From contig NZ_PNYA01000026.1 of NCBI RefSeq assembly GCF_002879885.1, forward strand, positions 1 to 64,000: 64,000 nt of DNA, written 5' to 3'. Below are positions 36,305-45,918 of the stretch, piece by piece. This DNA comes from Trinickia dabaoshanensis (GTDB lineage: Bacteria; Pseudomonadota; Gammaproteobacteria; Burkholderiales; Burkholderiaceae). How positions within the stretch are numbered: position 1 is the first letter of the stretch; every line of letters begins with the position of its first letter. The translations under genes were made by a program, and so were the position numbers. The notes under the pieces are model-generated. The model saw only the letters and a list, made by a program, of their open reading frames with translations. It was not told the origin of the DNA and made no database searches.

Positions 36305-37393
36305 GTGACGGGCATCCGATTGAGCGGCGTAACGAAGCGGTATGGAGACAACGAGGTCATTACCGGCCTCGACCTCGACATTCACTCGGGTGAGTTCCTC
36401 GTCTTCCTCGGCCCCTCCGGCTGCGGAAAATCCACCTTGTTACGCATGATCGCGGGCCTGGAGACCGTCAGCGAAGGGCAGATCAGCATCGGCGATCGAC
36501 GCGTGAACGAGCAGGCGCCAGGCAGGCGCGGCGTGGCGATGGTATTTCAGCATTACGCGCTCTATCCGCACATGACGGTGTACGACAACATGGCCTTCGG
36601 CTTGCGCAACACGGGCGTCGGCGCGGGCGAAGTCGAACAGCGCATCAACGAAGCGGCTCGCATGCTGGAACTCGGGGCGCTGCTGCAACGCCGTCCGGCC
36701 CAGCTATCGGGTGGGCAGCGTCAACGCGTCGCGATCGGCCGGGCCGTGGTCAAGGAGCCCGAAGCCTTCTTGTTCGACGAACCCTTATCGAATCTGGATG
36801 CCGCGCTGCGTGCCCGTACGAGGCTCGAACTCGCGCGTATCCATCGGCGTTTGCATTCCACGATGGTGTTCGTGACGCACGATCAGGTCGAAGCGATGAC
36901 GCTGGCCACGCGTATCGTCGTCATGAACCGAGGCCGCATCGAGCAGATCGGTGCCCCGCTCGACATCTACAAGCGACCTGCCACGCGGTTCGTCGCGGGC
37001 TTCGTGGGCTCGCCTGCAATGAATTTCATCGATGTCGAGCGCGCGGGCGAAAACGGCGGACGATTGATCGTTGCGCTGCCATTCGAAGGCGTGCAAGCGC
37101 CCACCGCCATCCAGGCGGCGAGCGTACCGGCAGGCAAGCTGACGTTGGGCGTGCGCGCCGAACACGTTTTGCTCGATCCGCAAGGGCCGTTGGCCGGGCG
37201 CGCGGAGGTGATCGAGCGGCTCGGCGACCGTTCGCTCGTGCATACGACGATGCCCAACGGCCAATTGCTCGTGGCCGAACTGCCGCGCGCATCCGACCGC
37301 GAAGTCGGAATCGGCGACACGATCCGGATGACTCTGGATGCGGCCCACGTGCATCTGTTCGACGAGATCGGGAAGGCCTGGCATGGCCTCTAA
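36305..37393 (+). CDS. Sugar ABC transporter ATP-binding protein (UgpC/MsmK-like)
   Basis: This is a 362-residue ATPase of the CUT1 carbohydrate importer class. It has Walker A GPSGCGKSTLLRM (about residue 39), signature LSGGQRQRVAIGRA, Walker B FLFDEPLSNLDAALR and switch His in VTHDQVEAMT. A C-terminal MalK-type regulatory OB region runs from about 240 to 360. GTG 36305 is chosen: GGGAGG lies 6 bases upstream and the protein begins at the family-typical position (VTGIRLSGVTKRYG). The next gene starts inside its last codons. It powers the permease pair downstream. Confidence 0.93.
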   Translation: MTGIRLSGVTKRYGDNEVITGLDLDIHSGEFLVFLGPSGCGKSTLLRMIAGLETVSEGQISIGDRRVNEQAPGRRGVAMVFQHYALYPHMTVYDNMAFGLRNTGVGAGEVEQRINEAARMLELGALLQRRPAQLSGGQRQRVAIGRAVVKEPEAFLFDEPLSNLDAALRARTRLELARIHRRLHSTMVFVTHDQVEAMTLATRIVVMNRGRIEQIGAPLDIYKRPATRFVAGFVGSPAMNFIDVERAGENGGRLIVALPFEGVQAPTAIQAASVPAGKLTLGVRAEHVLLDPQGPLAGRAEVIERLGDRSLVHTTMPNGQLLVAELPRASDREVGIGDTIRMTLDAAHVHLFDEIGKAWHGL

Positions 37394-38309
37394 CCGTTCC
37401 TTGACCATGCCGCTGCCGGAAGCGCGCGCAGGTGGGCGGCGCGATGTGCGCGCCCCGTGGTCGAACGCTTTGTTCGTGCTGCCGTTCTTGATCGTCTACT
37501 TGCTGCTGCTGATCGTCCCGCTGGGGTTCGGCTGGTGGCTCAGTTTGCAACGCGTCGATCTACTCGCGGGCACGAGCGAGTTCATCGGCATCCGTAATTA
37601 TCTCGATCTCGCGCTCGACCCGATATTCCGCGGCGCGATGCGCAATACGTTCTATTTCGTGGCGCTGACGGTACCCGTCTTCGTGGTGCTCGGCCTCGCA
37701 CTCGCGCTCGTGCTCAATCGCCCGGGCCGATTGGGCGCCGCGCTGCGTGCACTGTTTTTCGGCTCGTCGGTTCTCTCGGTCACCATCGTCACATTGGTGT
37801 GGAAGCTGGTGATGATGCCCGGTAACGGCCTGCTCGCCGACGTCAGTCACGCGCTGCACCTTCCGGAATTCGTTCCGTTGATGCACGAAGCCACCGCGCT
37901 GCCTGCGATTGCCGTCGTAACGGTCTGGTGGATCATGGGACTGCCGATGATGCTCTTCCTCGCCGCGCTTCAACAGATTCCGCCGGAACTCTATGAAGCG
38001 GCCGCGCTGGACAGCGCGACGCGCTGGCGCACCTTTACGAAGATCACGCTGCCTTCGATTTGGCGCACCGTCGCGCTCGTCGCGGTTATCGAGGCGGTAC
38101 TGCAATTCCAGTTGTTCGGCCAGGCTCAATTGTTGACGGATGGCGGACCGAACAACTCCACGCGGCCGCTCGTCCAATTCATCTACGAGGCCGGTTTCCG
38201 GCAATGGTCGTTCGGCTATTCCGCAGCGGCGGCGCAGGTGTTGTTCGTGTTGATGCTGATCGGCGTGGCCGTGCAGGCGTGGCTGCTGCGCAAGAAGGAG
38301 AAGGCATGA
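37383..38309 (+). CDS. Sugar ABC transporter permease 1 (MalF/UgpA-like)
   Basis: This is a 308-residue inner-membrane protein with six helices. An EAA loop at about 215-235 (YEAAALDSATRWRTFTKITL) docks onto the ATPase. ATG 37383 overlaps the end of the ATPase gene by 11 bases, and its stop overlaps the next ATG (ATGA). It forms a heterodimeric channel with the following gene, in the CUT1 class. Confidence 0.92.
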   Translation: MASNRSLTMPLPEARAGGRRDVRAPWSNALFVLPFLIVYLLLLIVPLGFGWWLSLQRVDLLAGTSEFIGIRNYLDLALDPIFRGAMRNTFYFVALTVPVFVVLGLALALVLNRPGRLGAALRALFFGSSVLSVTIVTLVWKLVMMPGNGLLADVSHALHLPEFVPLMHEATALPAIAVVTVWWIMGLPMMLFLAALQQIPPELYEAAALDSATRWRTFTKITLPSIWRTVALVAVIEAVLQFQLFGQAQLLTDGGPNNSTRPLVQFIYEAGFRQWSFGYSAAAAQVLFVLMLIGVAVQAWLLRKKEKA

Positions 38310-39169
38310 GCACACTCGCTTTCGAAACGCGATCACGCGGCCGTCTGACGGGACTGCTCGGCGAGCGCTTGATGCTCGGCGCGGTGATCGTGTTCGCGCT
38401 AATCTGGATCACGCCGCTCGTTTGGGTGCTCTGCCTTTCGTTCAAACCGAACGCGTTTCTCGAGCAGCATACGGACGTGCTCTTCTCTCCGCCGTTCACG
38501 TTGCGCAACTATACGAACATCTTGAATACCTCGGCGGTGGGCGGATGGCTCGTCAATAGTCTGATCGTCGCCATCGGCCAGACTGTGTTGACGCTCGTCA
38601 TCGCTTCGCTCGCGGGCTACGGATTCGCCCGTACCGAATTCCCCGGCCGGCGCTACGTCTACGTCCTCTGCTTGTGCGGCCTGGCGGTGCCCGAGCAGGC
38701 GCTCGTCATCCCGCTGCACCATATTTTCGCGACGCTCGATTGGCACAACACGTACGGCGCATTGATCCTTCCGCGCCTTGCCTCTCCCTTCGGCGTTTAT
38801 CTCATGACGCAGTACTTCAAGGCCGTGCCCGTCGAGATCGAGGAGGCGGCATTGCTCGACAACGCGTCGCGCTTCAAGGTGTTCTGGCGCATCGTGCTCC
38901 CGCTGTCGTTGCCCGCACAGGCCACACTTGCGATCTTCACGTTTCTCAGTGCTTGGAACGACTATCTTTGGCCGCTCGTTTCCGCGTCGAAGCCGGAGAT
39001 GTACACGTTGACGATCGGACTCGCTTCGACGCAAGGCAATTTCGCGCAGTCCGAAGGCATCGGCTATCTCATGGCACAGGCCATATTCGCTGGACTGCCC
39101 ATCTTCGTGCTGTATCTGTTCTTCCAAAAATACATCGTGGCGGCCGTGTCCGGAACGGCCGTTCGGTAG
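38306..39169 (+). CDS. Sugar ABC transporter permease 2 (MalG/UgpE-like)
   Basis: This is a 287-residue inner-membrane protein with six helices and the EAA loop IEEAALLDNASRFKVFWRIV (about 175-195), typical of MalG-type subunits. Upstream in-frame codons lie within the previous gene; ATG 38306 is supported by AAGAAGGAGAAGG just before it and by the ATGA overlap. The partner permease and ATPase are directly upstream, the binding protein is downstream. Confidence 0.92.
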   Translation: MSTLAFETRSRGRLTGLLGERLMLGAVIVFALIWITPLVWVLCLSFKPNAFLEQHTDVLFSPPFTLRNYTNILNTSAVGGWLVNSLIVAIGQTVLTLVIASLAGYGFARTEFPGRRYVYVLCLCGLAVPEQALVIPLHHIFATLDWHNTYGALILPRLASPFGVYLMTQYFKAVPVEIEEAALLDNASRFKVFWRIVLPLSLPAQATLAIFTFLSAWNDYLWPLVSASKPEMYTLTIGLASTQGNFAQSEGIGYLMAQAIFAGLPIFVLYLFFQKYIVAAVSGTAVR

Positions 39170-39213
39170 TCGAAAACCGCGTCTAGGCGGGTGCTTGTGT
39201 CATCCGATCGCAG

Positions 39214-39234
39214 TTCATTAGCAGTACTAATGAA
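39214..39234. promoter_or_regulatory. Perfect inverted repeat upstream of the sugar-binding protein gene
   Basis: TTCATTAG (39214-39221) and CTAATGAA (39227-39234) are perfect 8-bp arms with a 5-base spacer, lying 59 bases before the binding-protein ATG. With no T-run after it, it looks like an operator and not a terminator. The FadR-type regulator encoded at the end of the locus is the natural candidate to bind it. Confidence 0.6.
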
Positions 39235-39292
39235 ATAAGCCGCGAGCATGCGAACAAGTATGTATGCCGCCGGCTTTCCCAGGAGACGAAAG

Positions 39293-40624
39293 ATGAGTAG
39301 ATCGTTGGTGCGCGGCATTGTCGCGTTGACCGTGCTCAGTGCCGCCGCGACCATAGCGGTGCCGGCTCGAGCGAAAACGGAGATCACGCTATCGCGTTTC
39401 TTTGGCGCTTGCGACGCCGAATACGGCAAGGTCAACGACGTGAGCAAAGCGTCGGGCGAGTGCGGCATCATCACGACGATCGTGAACGAGTTCAATGCGA
39501 CGAACAAGGAAGATATCGTCGTCAAGCCGCAGATCATCGAATGGACGCCGTACTACACGCAGCTCGATGCGCGAATCCTAAGCCGCGACGTGCCGACCAT
39601 CTCGGTCATGCACGAGGCCGTGCTCGGCGACTATGTGAAGCGCAACCTAGTCGAGGCGCTCGATGACGGGTTCAAAGCGGTCGGCATCGACAAGAACGAC
39701 TTCACGAGCCAGGCCCATCGCGCCATCACGTTCGGAGGCAAGACCTATGCGCTGCCGTTCGATACACATTCTTGGCTCTGGCATATCAATCTGAATCTGT
39801 TCAGGAAAGCGGGGCTTCTGGACGCGAGCGGCAAGCCCGTCCTGCCCAAAACGCCCGATGAACTGCTCGCGCAGGCGAAGCAGTTCAAGGACAAGACGGG
39901 CTTGCCTTACTTCGCCGTGCCGATCGCCAATGAGTCGGCGGCGCAAACGCGCACGTTCTACACCTGGGTGTATCAGCAAAACGGGACGCTGTTTCCGAAC
40001 GGTCCGACGAAGATCGATATGCACACGCCGGCTGCCGCCAACGCGCTCACGCTATACGACAAGCTCATGAAAGCGGGCGACATCACACCCGGGCTCGACT
40101 ATGGCGCGGCGAACCAGGCATTCGAAAACGGCAAGGCCGGCGTGCTCATGTGCGGCACATGGGTGATCGAGGACTTCACCAATCTTGCCAACAAAGCCGG
40201 TACCGCGCTTGCAAATGGCTATGACGTCGTCCCGTTCCCGAATCTCTTCCAAAAGAAGGCGGTGTGGGCCGATGGACACTCGTGGGTCATGCTCAAGGGC
40301 GGGGCGAAGGACGAAAAGACACGGCACGCCGCGCTCGTCTTTCTGAAATTTCTATACGACCATGATGGCGATTGGGCTCGTACAGGCCATTTACCGGCGC
40401 GTCAGTCGGTGATCACGAGCGCCGCCTTCAATGCGCTGCCGCACCGCTCGGAAATCAAGGAGATCTCCACCACCGGATATGCGTTACCCAATACGGTGCC
40501 GCGGCAGTTCGCGATTCAACAGATCGTAGGCGAAGAGATCAGCAACATGCTCTCGACCGGAAAGTCGGTTGCCGATGTGCAAAAGCAAGCCGAACAACGC
40601 ACCAACGCTTTGCTCGCGCGCTGA
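39293..40624 (+). CDS. Periplasmic sugar-binding protein of CUT1 ABC importer
   Basis: The 443-residue extracellular solute-binding protein (family 1) has a signal peptide of about 29 residues (ending ARA|KT). The motifs FGGKTYALPFDTHSWLWHINLNLF and AFENGKAGVLMCGTWVIED are typical of sugar-binding proteins of this class. CAGGAGA precedes ATG 39293. With a GH51 arabinofuranosidase directly downstream, the ligand is probably an arabinose-containing oligosaccharide; that is inferred from context. Two cysteines in FFGACDAEYG..SGECGI may form a disulfide. Confidence 0.92.
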   Translation: MSRSLVRGIVALTVLSAAATIAVPARAKTEITLSRFFGACDAEYGKVNDVSKASGECGIITTIVNEFNATNKEDIVVKPQIIEWTPYYTQLDARILSRDVPTISVMHEAVLGDYVKRNLVEALDDGFKAVGIDKNDFTSQAHRAITFGGKTYALPFDTHSWLWHINLNLFRKAGLLDASGKPVLPKTPDELLAQAKQFKDKTGLPYFAVPIANESAAQTRTFYTWVYQQNGTLFPNGPTKIDMHTPAAANALTLYDKLMKAGDITPGLDYGAANQAFENGKAGVLMCGTWVIEDFTNLANKAGTALANGYDVVPFPNLFQKKAVWADGHSWVMLKGGAKDEKTRHAALVFLKFLYDHDGDWARTGHLPARQSVITSAAFNALPHRSEIKEISTTGYALPNTVPRQFAIQQIVGEEISNMLSTGKSVADVQKQAEQRTNALLAR

Positions 40625-40682
40625 TTTCATCGCAGGCTAGCGCGCCATTTACCTATAGCTCAAGGATGGATAGAGGAACACC

Positions 40683-42194
40683 ATGATCGCTTCCCGCCTC
40701 ATCGTCGATCGCGACTTCGTCATTTCCGAGCTCGACCGGCGCGTATTCGGCGTCTTCGTCGAGCATATGGGCCGCTGCGTCTACACCGGCATTTTCGAGC
40801 CCGGGCATCCCGAGGCCGGCGAGCGCGGCTACCGCAAGGACGTCATGGAATTGACGCGCGAGCTCGGCCCGACGATCGTGCGCTATCCGGGCGGCAACTT
40901 TCTATCGGGCTACAACTGGGAAGATGGGGTGGGGCCGCGCGAGAAGCGTCCGCGCCGCCTCGATCTCGCATGGTATTCGACGGAAACGAATCAGTTCGGC
41001 ACGAACGAGTTCATCGAGTGGTGCAGGGCGCTCGATATCGAGCCGATGTACGGCGTGAACCTCGGTACGCGCGGCCCCGACGAGGCGCGCCGCTTTATCG
41101 AATATTGCAACCATCCCAGCGGAACGGCGCTCTCTGACCTTCGCCGCGAACACGGCTACGAAAAACCGCACGATATCAAATTCTGGTGCTTGGGCAACGA
41201 GATGGACGGACCATGGCAGATCTGTCGCAAGACGGCCGACGAATACGGGCGCGCCGCCCTGGAGACGGCGAAGGTCATGCGTTCGGTGGACCCCACGATT
41301 CAGCTTGCCGCATGCGGTTCATCCACGCACGAGATGCCCACCTACGGGATGTGGGAGGACCGCGTCCTCGACCACTGCTTCGAACAGGTCGATTTCATTT
41401 CACTGCATACCTACTTCGAGAATCGGCGCGATTCGACGGCGGAATTTTTCGGCAACATCGAAGTGATGGACCTGTTCATCAAGGAGATCGTCGCGGTGGC
41501 CGACAGCGTGGCGGCGCGCAAGCATTCGTCCAAGCGGATCATGCTCTCGTTCGACGAGTGGAACGTTTGGTACAAAGCACGCACTATCAACGACTTGCGC
41601 AAGCCGGGGTGGCCCGAAGCGCCGCGGCTCATCGAAGAGGTTTATAACCACGAAGACGCGATCGTGGTGGGCGGCGCGTTGATCACGATGATGAACAATG
41701 CCGACCGGGTAAAGAGCGCTTGTCTTGCGCAACTCGTCAATGTGATCGGCCCGATCATGACCGAGCCCGGTGGCCGTGCATGGCGCCAAACGATCTTCCA
41801 TCCGTTTTCGCATGCATCGAAATTCGGTCATGGGCGCGTGCTCAAGCCGGTGATCCAATCGCCGAGTTACGAGGCCGAAACATTTCCCGAGATCCCCTAT
41901 CTGTGCGCCGCCGTGGTGGACGATCGCGCCACCGGAACGACGGCGATTTTCGCGCTCAACCGTCACTTGAGCGACGACATGGAGCTCGACATCGAGTTGC
42001 GTGGGCTCGGTCGAGAACGAACGCTCGGTCAAGCGATCGAGTTGTATCATGCCAACATGAAAGCGGTGAACACGGTGGATGCGCCCGCGACGGTTGCGCC
42101 GGCGGTCAACGAGGCCGTGTCGGTCGATGGGGAGCGCGTGCGCGCGAAGCTCAAGCCGGGCTCGTGGAACGTGATCGTGACGACTGCCAAATAA
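40683..42194 (+). CDS. abfA: Intracellular alpha-L-arabinofuranosidase, GH51
   Basis: This 503-residue glycoside hydrolase of family 51 releases terminal L-arabinofuranose from arabino-oligosaccharides taken up by the cell; it has no signal peptide. The acid/base is Glu173 in LGNEMDGPWQ and the nucleophile is Glu292 in SFDEWNVWY. The N-terminal IVRYPGGNFLSGYNWEDGVGP block is highly characteristic of GH51. The C-terminal 120 residues form the usual beta-sandwich. GAGG-like bases precede ATG 40683. It lies 58 bases after the binding protein, so it is probably in the same operon. Confidence 0.95.
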   Translation: MIASRLIVDRDFVISELDRRVFGVFVEHMGRCVYTGIFEPGHPEAGERGYRKDVMELTRELGPTIVRYPGGNFLSGYNWEDGVGPREKRPRRLDLAWYSTETNQFGTNEFIEWCRALDIEPMYGVNLGTRGPDEARRFIEYCNHPSGTALSDLRREHGYEKPHDIKFWCLGNEMDGPWQICRKTADEYGRAALETAKVMRSVDPTIQLAACGSSTHEMPTYGMWEDRVLDHCFEQVDFISLHTYFENRRDSTAEFFGNIEVMDLFIKEIVAVADSVAARKHSSKRIMLSFDEWNVWYKARTINDLRKPGWPEAPRLIEEVYNHEDAIVVGGALITMMNNADRVKSACLAQLVNVIGPIMTEPGGRAWRQTIFHPFSHASKFGHGRVLKPVIQSPSYEAETFPEIPYLCAAVVDDRATGTTAIFALNRHLSDDMELDIELRGLGRERTLGQAIELYHANMKAVNTVDAPATVAPAVNEAVSVDGERVRAKLKPGSWNVIVTTAK

Positions 42195-42239
42195 CGCGGC
42201 ACGGACGCCCTTGTGCGCGATGCCTATGAAGGGGAAGTG

Positions 42240-42977
42240 ATGTTCGAGCGCGAACCGATCGTTGGCAATATTACGACGCAGATCGCGAAGATAATCGGCA
42301 TGCGTGTGGTCTCGGGCGAGTTCGCCCCGGGCGATGCGCTGCCGGTCGAAAGCGAACTATGCAGCGCGTACGGCGTGAGTCGAACGACGCTGCGCGAAGC
42401 GATCAAGCAATTGGCCGGCAAGCGGCTGATTGCCGTCTCCCCCAAAATCGGTACGCGCGTTCTGCCTTTCTCCGACTGGAATCTACTGGATCGCGACGTG
42501 CTCGCCTGGCGCCTGCACGCGCAATTCGATTCGAAGATCGTCGAAGATATCTTCGAAATGCGATTGTGTTTCGAGCCGCGCGCGAGCTTTTTGGCGGCAC
42601 GTCACGGTAAAGAGGAAACGTTCCAGATCATCGAACGGCGCTATCTTGAACTCGCCGCGGCGTATGACCAATCGGCGAAGCACGGAGCGTCGGACATTCG
42701 GGCTGCCGCCGACGCCAACCTCGAATTCCACCTGGCGATTATCACGGCTTCGCAGAACGGTATGTTCATCACGATCGGCAACGCGATCAAAGCGGCGTTG
42801 CGCGTGTCGTCGGAAATGATGCAGCGGCAGGCCGCGCAGCCGAGCGAGGATCTCGAGCTGCACGATGCGGTGCGCAAGCACATCCTGGCGCGCGAAGCCG
42901 ATGCGGCATCGAAGGCCATGACGCGCTTGCTCGAATCGTCACGCGACCGGATTCAACGCTATACGATCGCGCCGTGA
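42240..42977 (+). CDS. GntR-family regulator, FadR subfamily (FCD domain)
   Basis: The 245-residue regulator has an N-terminal GntR winged helix (about 8-75) with LPVESELCSAYGVSRTTLREAIKQLAGKRL. The C-terminal FCD domain is all-helical (about 95-235), with metal-ligand type residues in EMRLCFEPRASFLAARH, ANLEFHLAIITAS and ELHDAVRKHI. ATG 42240 has GGGGAAG upstream. As last gene of the arabinoside locus it most likely represses it, with an arabinose-pathway sugar acid or sugar as signal; this is inferred from position. Confidence 0.92.
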   Translation: MFEREPIVGNITTQIAKIIGMRVVSGEFAPGDALPVESELCSAYGVSRTTLREAIKQLAGKRLIAVSPKIGTRVLPFSDWNLLDRDVLAWRLHAQFDSKIVEDIFEMRLCFEPRASFLAARHGKEETFQIIERRYLELAAAYDQSAKHGASDIRAAADANLEFHLAIITASQNGMFITIGNAIKAALRVSSEMMQRQAAQPSEDLELHDAVRKHILAREADAASKAMTRLLESSRDRIQRYTIAP

Positions 42978-43016
42978 TCCGTATTGAGGTGTGCTCAGCG
43001 CACGCGGGATGAGGAT

Positions 43017-43049
43017 GGCGCTACGACGAGCTGATCTCGCCGTAGCGCC
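43017..43049. terminator. Strong hairpin between convergent regulator and acnB genes
   Basis: GGCGCTACG (43017-43025) pairs with CGTAGCGCC (43041-43049), and the inner CGAG/CTCG extends the stem. It lies between the stop codons of two convergent genes. No T-run follows on either strand, so termination efficiency is uncertain. Confidence 0.55.
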
Positions 43050-43059
43050 GTGGCCTGCT

Positions 43060-45645
43060 TTACGCCTGCACGGTATCGGCGACTTCCTTGAAGTCTTCGA
43101 TTTGATCGAAGTTCATGTACTTGTAGATCTTGTCGCCGTTGGCGGTGAGCACGCCCATGTCGGCCATGTACTCTTCCTTGGTCGGGATCTTGCCCAGACG
43201 CGAGCAGATCGCGGCCAATTCCGCCGAGCCGAGATACACGTTCGTGTTCTTGCCCAAACGGTTCGGGAAGTTACGCGTCGACGTGGACATGACCGTCGCG
43301 CCTTCGCGCACCTGTGCTTGGTTGCCCATGCACAGCGAGCAGCCCGGCATTTCGGTACGGGCACCGGCGGTGCCGAACACACCGTAGTGACCTTCCTCGG
43401 TCAACTGCTTTTGATCCATCTTGGTGGGCGGAGCCACCCACAGCTTGACCGGGATATCGCGCTTGCCCTCGAGCAGCTTCGATGCCGCGCGGAAGTGGCC
43501 GATGTTGGTCATGCACGAGCCGATGAACACTTCGTCGATCTTGGCGCCGGCCACGTCCGAGAGCGTCTTCACGTCGTCCGGATCGTTCGGGCAGGCCACG
43601 ATCGGTTCGTGGATATCGGCCAGGTCGATCTCGATGACGGCTGCGTAATCGGCGTCGGCATCGGGGGACAGCAATTGCGGATCGGCCAGCCACTGCTCCA
43701 TCGCCGCGATCCGGCGTTGCAGGCTGCGCGGGTCTTGATAGCCCTGAGCGATCATCCACTTGAGCAACGTGACGTTGCTGTTCAGGTATTCGATGATCGG
43801 CTCTTTGTTCAGATGCACCGTGCAACCGGCGGCCGAACGTTCGGCGGAAGCATCCGACAATTCGAACGCTTGCTCGACCTTCAAATCGGGCAAACCTTCG
43901 ATTTCGAGAATGCGGCCCGAGAAGATGTTCTTCTTGCCCTGCTTGGCAACGGTCAGCATGCCTTGCTTGATGGCGTACAGCGGAATCGCGTTGACCAGAT
44001 CGCGCAGCGTGACGCCCGGCTGCATCTTGCCCTTGAAGCGGACCAGCACCGATTCGGGCATATCCAGCGGCATCGTGCCGGTGGCGGCCGCGAAGGCGAC
44101 CAAGCCCGAGCCCGCCGGGAAGCTGATGCCGATCGGGAAACGCGTGTGCGAATCGCCGCCCGTACCGACCGTATCGGGCAGCAGCATGCGGTTCAGCCAC
44201 GAGTGGATGACGCCGTCGCCCGGACGCAGCGCGATACCGCCGCGCGTGCTGATGAAGTTCGGCAGCGTTTGATGCGTCTTCACGTCCACCGGCTTCGGAT
44301 AGGCGGCCGTGTGGCAGAACGATTGCATGACGAGGTCGGCCGAGAAGCCAAGGCACGCCAGGTCTTTCAGTTCGTCGCGGGTCATCGGGCCCGTGGTGTC
44401 TTGCGAGCCCACCGACGTCATCTTCGGTTCGCAATAGGTGCCCGGGCGCACGCCTTGGCCTTCCGGCAGACCGCACGCGCGGCCGACCATCTTCTGCGCC
44501 AGCGAGAAGCCTTTATTGCTGCTGGCCGGCTGCTGCGGCAGGCGGAACAGCGTCGACGCGGGCAAGCCCAGCGCTTCGCGCGCCTTGGCCGTCAAGCCGC
44601 GGCCGATGATCAGAGGAATGCGGCCGCCTGCGCGCACTTCGTCGAACAGGACTTCCGACTTGACCTGGAATTCGGCGATGACTTCGCCATTCTTCAGGGC
44701 TTTGCCTTCGTACGGACGCAGCTCGACGACGTCGCCCATTTCCATCTTGGAGACGTCGAGTTCGATCGGCAGGGCACCGGCGTCTTCCATCGTGTTGTAG
44801 AAGATCGGGGCGATCTTGCCGCCCAGGCACACGCCGCCGAAGCGCTTGTTCGGAACGTAGGGGATGTCTTCGCCCGTGAACCAGAGCACCGAATTGGTGG
44901 CCGATTTGCGTGAGGAGCCCGTGCCGACCACGTCACCTACGTAGGCGACCAAGTGGCCCTTTTCCTTCAGCGACTCGATGAATTTGACCGGGCCACGCTT
45001 GCCGTCTTCTTCCGGGGTGATGCCGGGGCGTGCGTTCTTGAGCATCGCCAGCGCGTGCATGGGGATGTCGGGGCGCGTCGTGGCGTCCGGAGCCGGCGAG
45101 AGGTCGTCGGTGTTGGTTTCGCCCGTGACTTTGAAGACGGTGATCGTCAGGCTTTGCGGCACTTCCGGGCGGCTCGTGAACCACTCGGCGTCGGCCCAGC
45201 TTTGCATGACGGCGCGCGCGTTGGCGTTGCCCTTGTCGGCGAGTTCCTTGACGTCGTGGAACTGGTCGAACATCAAGAGGGTTTTCTTCAGCGCGTCGGC
45301 GGCCACGGTGCCCACTTCGGCGTCGGCCAGCAACTCGATCAGCGGCTGAATGTTGTAGCCGCCCAGCATCGTGCCGAGCAACTCCGTTGCGCGAGCGCGC
45401 GAGATCAGCGCACAGGCGGTTTCGCCCTTGGCCACGGCGGCCAGGAATCCGGCCTTCACGCGGGCGGCTTCGTCCACGCCGGCGGGAACACGGTGGGTGA
45501 TCAGATCGACCAGAGCCTGCTCTTCGCCCGCGGGCGGATTCGTCAGCAATTCCACCAACTCGGCGGTCTGCTGAGCCGTTAGCGGCAGGGGAGGAATACC
45601 GAGCGCGGCGCGTGCGGCCACGTGTGCACGAAAGTTTTCAAGCAT
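43060..45645 (-). CDS. acnB: Aconitate hydratase B (AcnB)
   Basis: This is the 861-residue bifunctional aconitase/2-methylisocitrate dehydratase of the citric acid cycle. The N-terminal HEAT-like domain (about 1-155, [22 protein letters not shown]) is specific to AcnB. The iron-sulfur ligands are Cys in [10 protein letters not shown] and the two Cys of [10 protein letters not shown]. The substrate-binding motifs [11 protein letters not shown] and [10 protein letters not shown] are present. The length equals the E. coli enzyme (865). ATG 45645 is the only start that fits. It is transcribed alone, with a palindrome about 130 bases upstream. Confidence 0.97.
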   Translation of the reverse strand: MLENFRAHVAARAALGIPPLPLTAQQTAELVELLTNPPAGEEQALVDLITHRVPAGVDEAARVKAGFLAAVAKGETACALISRARATELLGTMLGGYNIQPLIELLADAEVGTVAADALKKTLLMFDQFHDVKELADKGNANARAVMQSWADAEWFTSRPEVPQSLTITVFKVTGETNTDDLSPAPDATTRPDIPMHALAMLKNARPGITPEEDGKRGPVKFIESLKEKGHLVAYVGDVVGTGSSRKSATNSVLWFTGEDIPYVPNKRFGGVCLGGKIAPIFYNTMEDAGALPIELDVSKMEMGDVVELRPYEGKALKNGEVIAEFQVKSEVLFDEVRAGGRIPLIIGRGLTAKAREALGLPASTLFRLPQQPASSNKGFSLAQKMVGRACGLPEGQGVRPGTYCEPKMTSVGSQDTTGPMTRDELKDLACLGFSADLVMQSFCHTAAYPKPVDVKTHQTLPNFISTRGGIALRPGDGVIHSWLNRMLLPDTVGTGGDSHTRFPIGISFPAGSGLVAFAAATGTMPLDMPESVLVRFKGKMQPGVTLRDLVNAIPLYAIKQGMLTVAKQGKKNIFSGRILEIEGLPDLKVEQAFELSDASAERSAAGCTVHLNKEPIIEYLNSNVTLLKWMIAQGYQDPRSLQRRIAAMEQWLADPQLLSPDADADYAAVIEIDLADIHEPIVACPNDPDDVKTLSDVAGAKIDEVFIGSCMTNIGHFRAASKLLEGKRDIPVKLWVAPPTKMDQKQLTEEGHYGVFGTAGARTEMPGCSLCMGNQAQVREGATVMSTSTRNFPNRLGKNTNVYLGSAELAAICSRLGKIPTKEEYMADMGVLTANGDKIYKYMNFDQIEDFKEVADTVQA

Positions 45646-45774
45646 GGGGGACCTGCTGATATGGCGTTTCAGGGGCGGTTCGTCAGGTGCGCCGAGGGGG
45701 TTGCCGTTCCCCGGCGCGCTGCTTTCCGTACGCGATTCTATGCGCGATGGTGGCGGATCGTCAAATATCTTATA

Positions 45775-45786
45775 TCTTATATAAGA
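45775..45786. promoter_or_regulatory. AT-rich palindrome in the acnB upstream region
   Basis: TCTTATATAAGA is a perfect 12-bp palindrome, flanked by further ATATCTTAT repeats, in otherwise GC-rich DNA upstream of acnB. It is probably an operator of a GntR-type or similar regulator, or overlaps the promoter. The regulator is not identifiable here. Confidence 0.55.
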
Positions 45787-45853
45787 GTTCGGAGGCGGAT
45801 CACGGGGGCAGGGTGGGAGTAGGTTGGCTGATGTGGGAGCGGAGGCTGGATGT

Positions 45854-45892
45854 AAAAAGACCGCTGCCCTGTTAGGGCAGCGGTCTTTTTTT
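45854..45892 (-). terminator. Rho-independent terminator of the small exported-protein gene
   Basis: A 17-bp perfect stem (45854-45870 with 45874-45890) has a 3-base loop, and the A/T-rich outer part gives T-runs on both strands. It lies just past the stop of the gene at 45919-46209 and upstream of acnB. Read on the minus strand it ends in a run of T; it would also work on the plus strand. Confidence 0.93.
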
Positions 45893-45918
45893 CGCAACGC
45901 CCGTTGGAGCGGTGAGCG

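Noticed and set aside
39214-39234. Terminator of the permease operon
   Set aside because: The arms are AT-rich and no T-run follows; operator is a better reading.
42991-44913. 640-codon frame antisense to acnB
   Set aside because: Shadow of a highly conserved enzyme gene; His/Arg/Asp-rich with no signal or domain.
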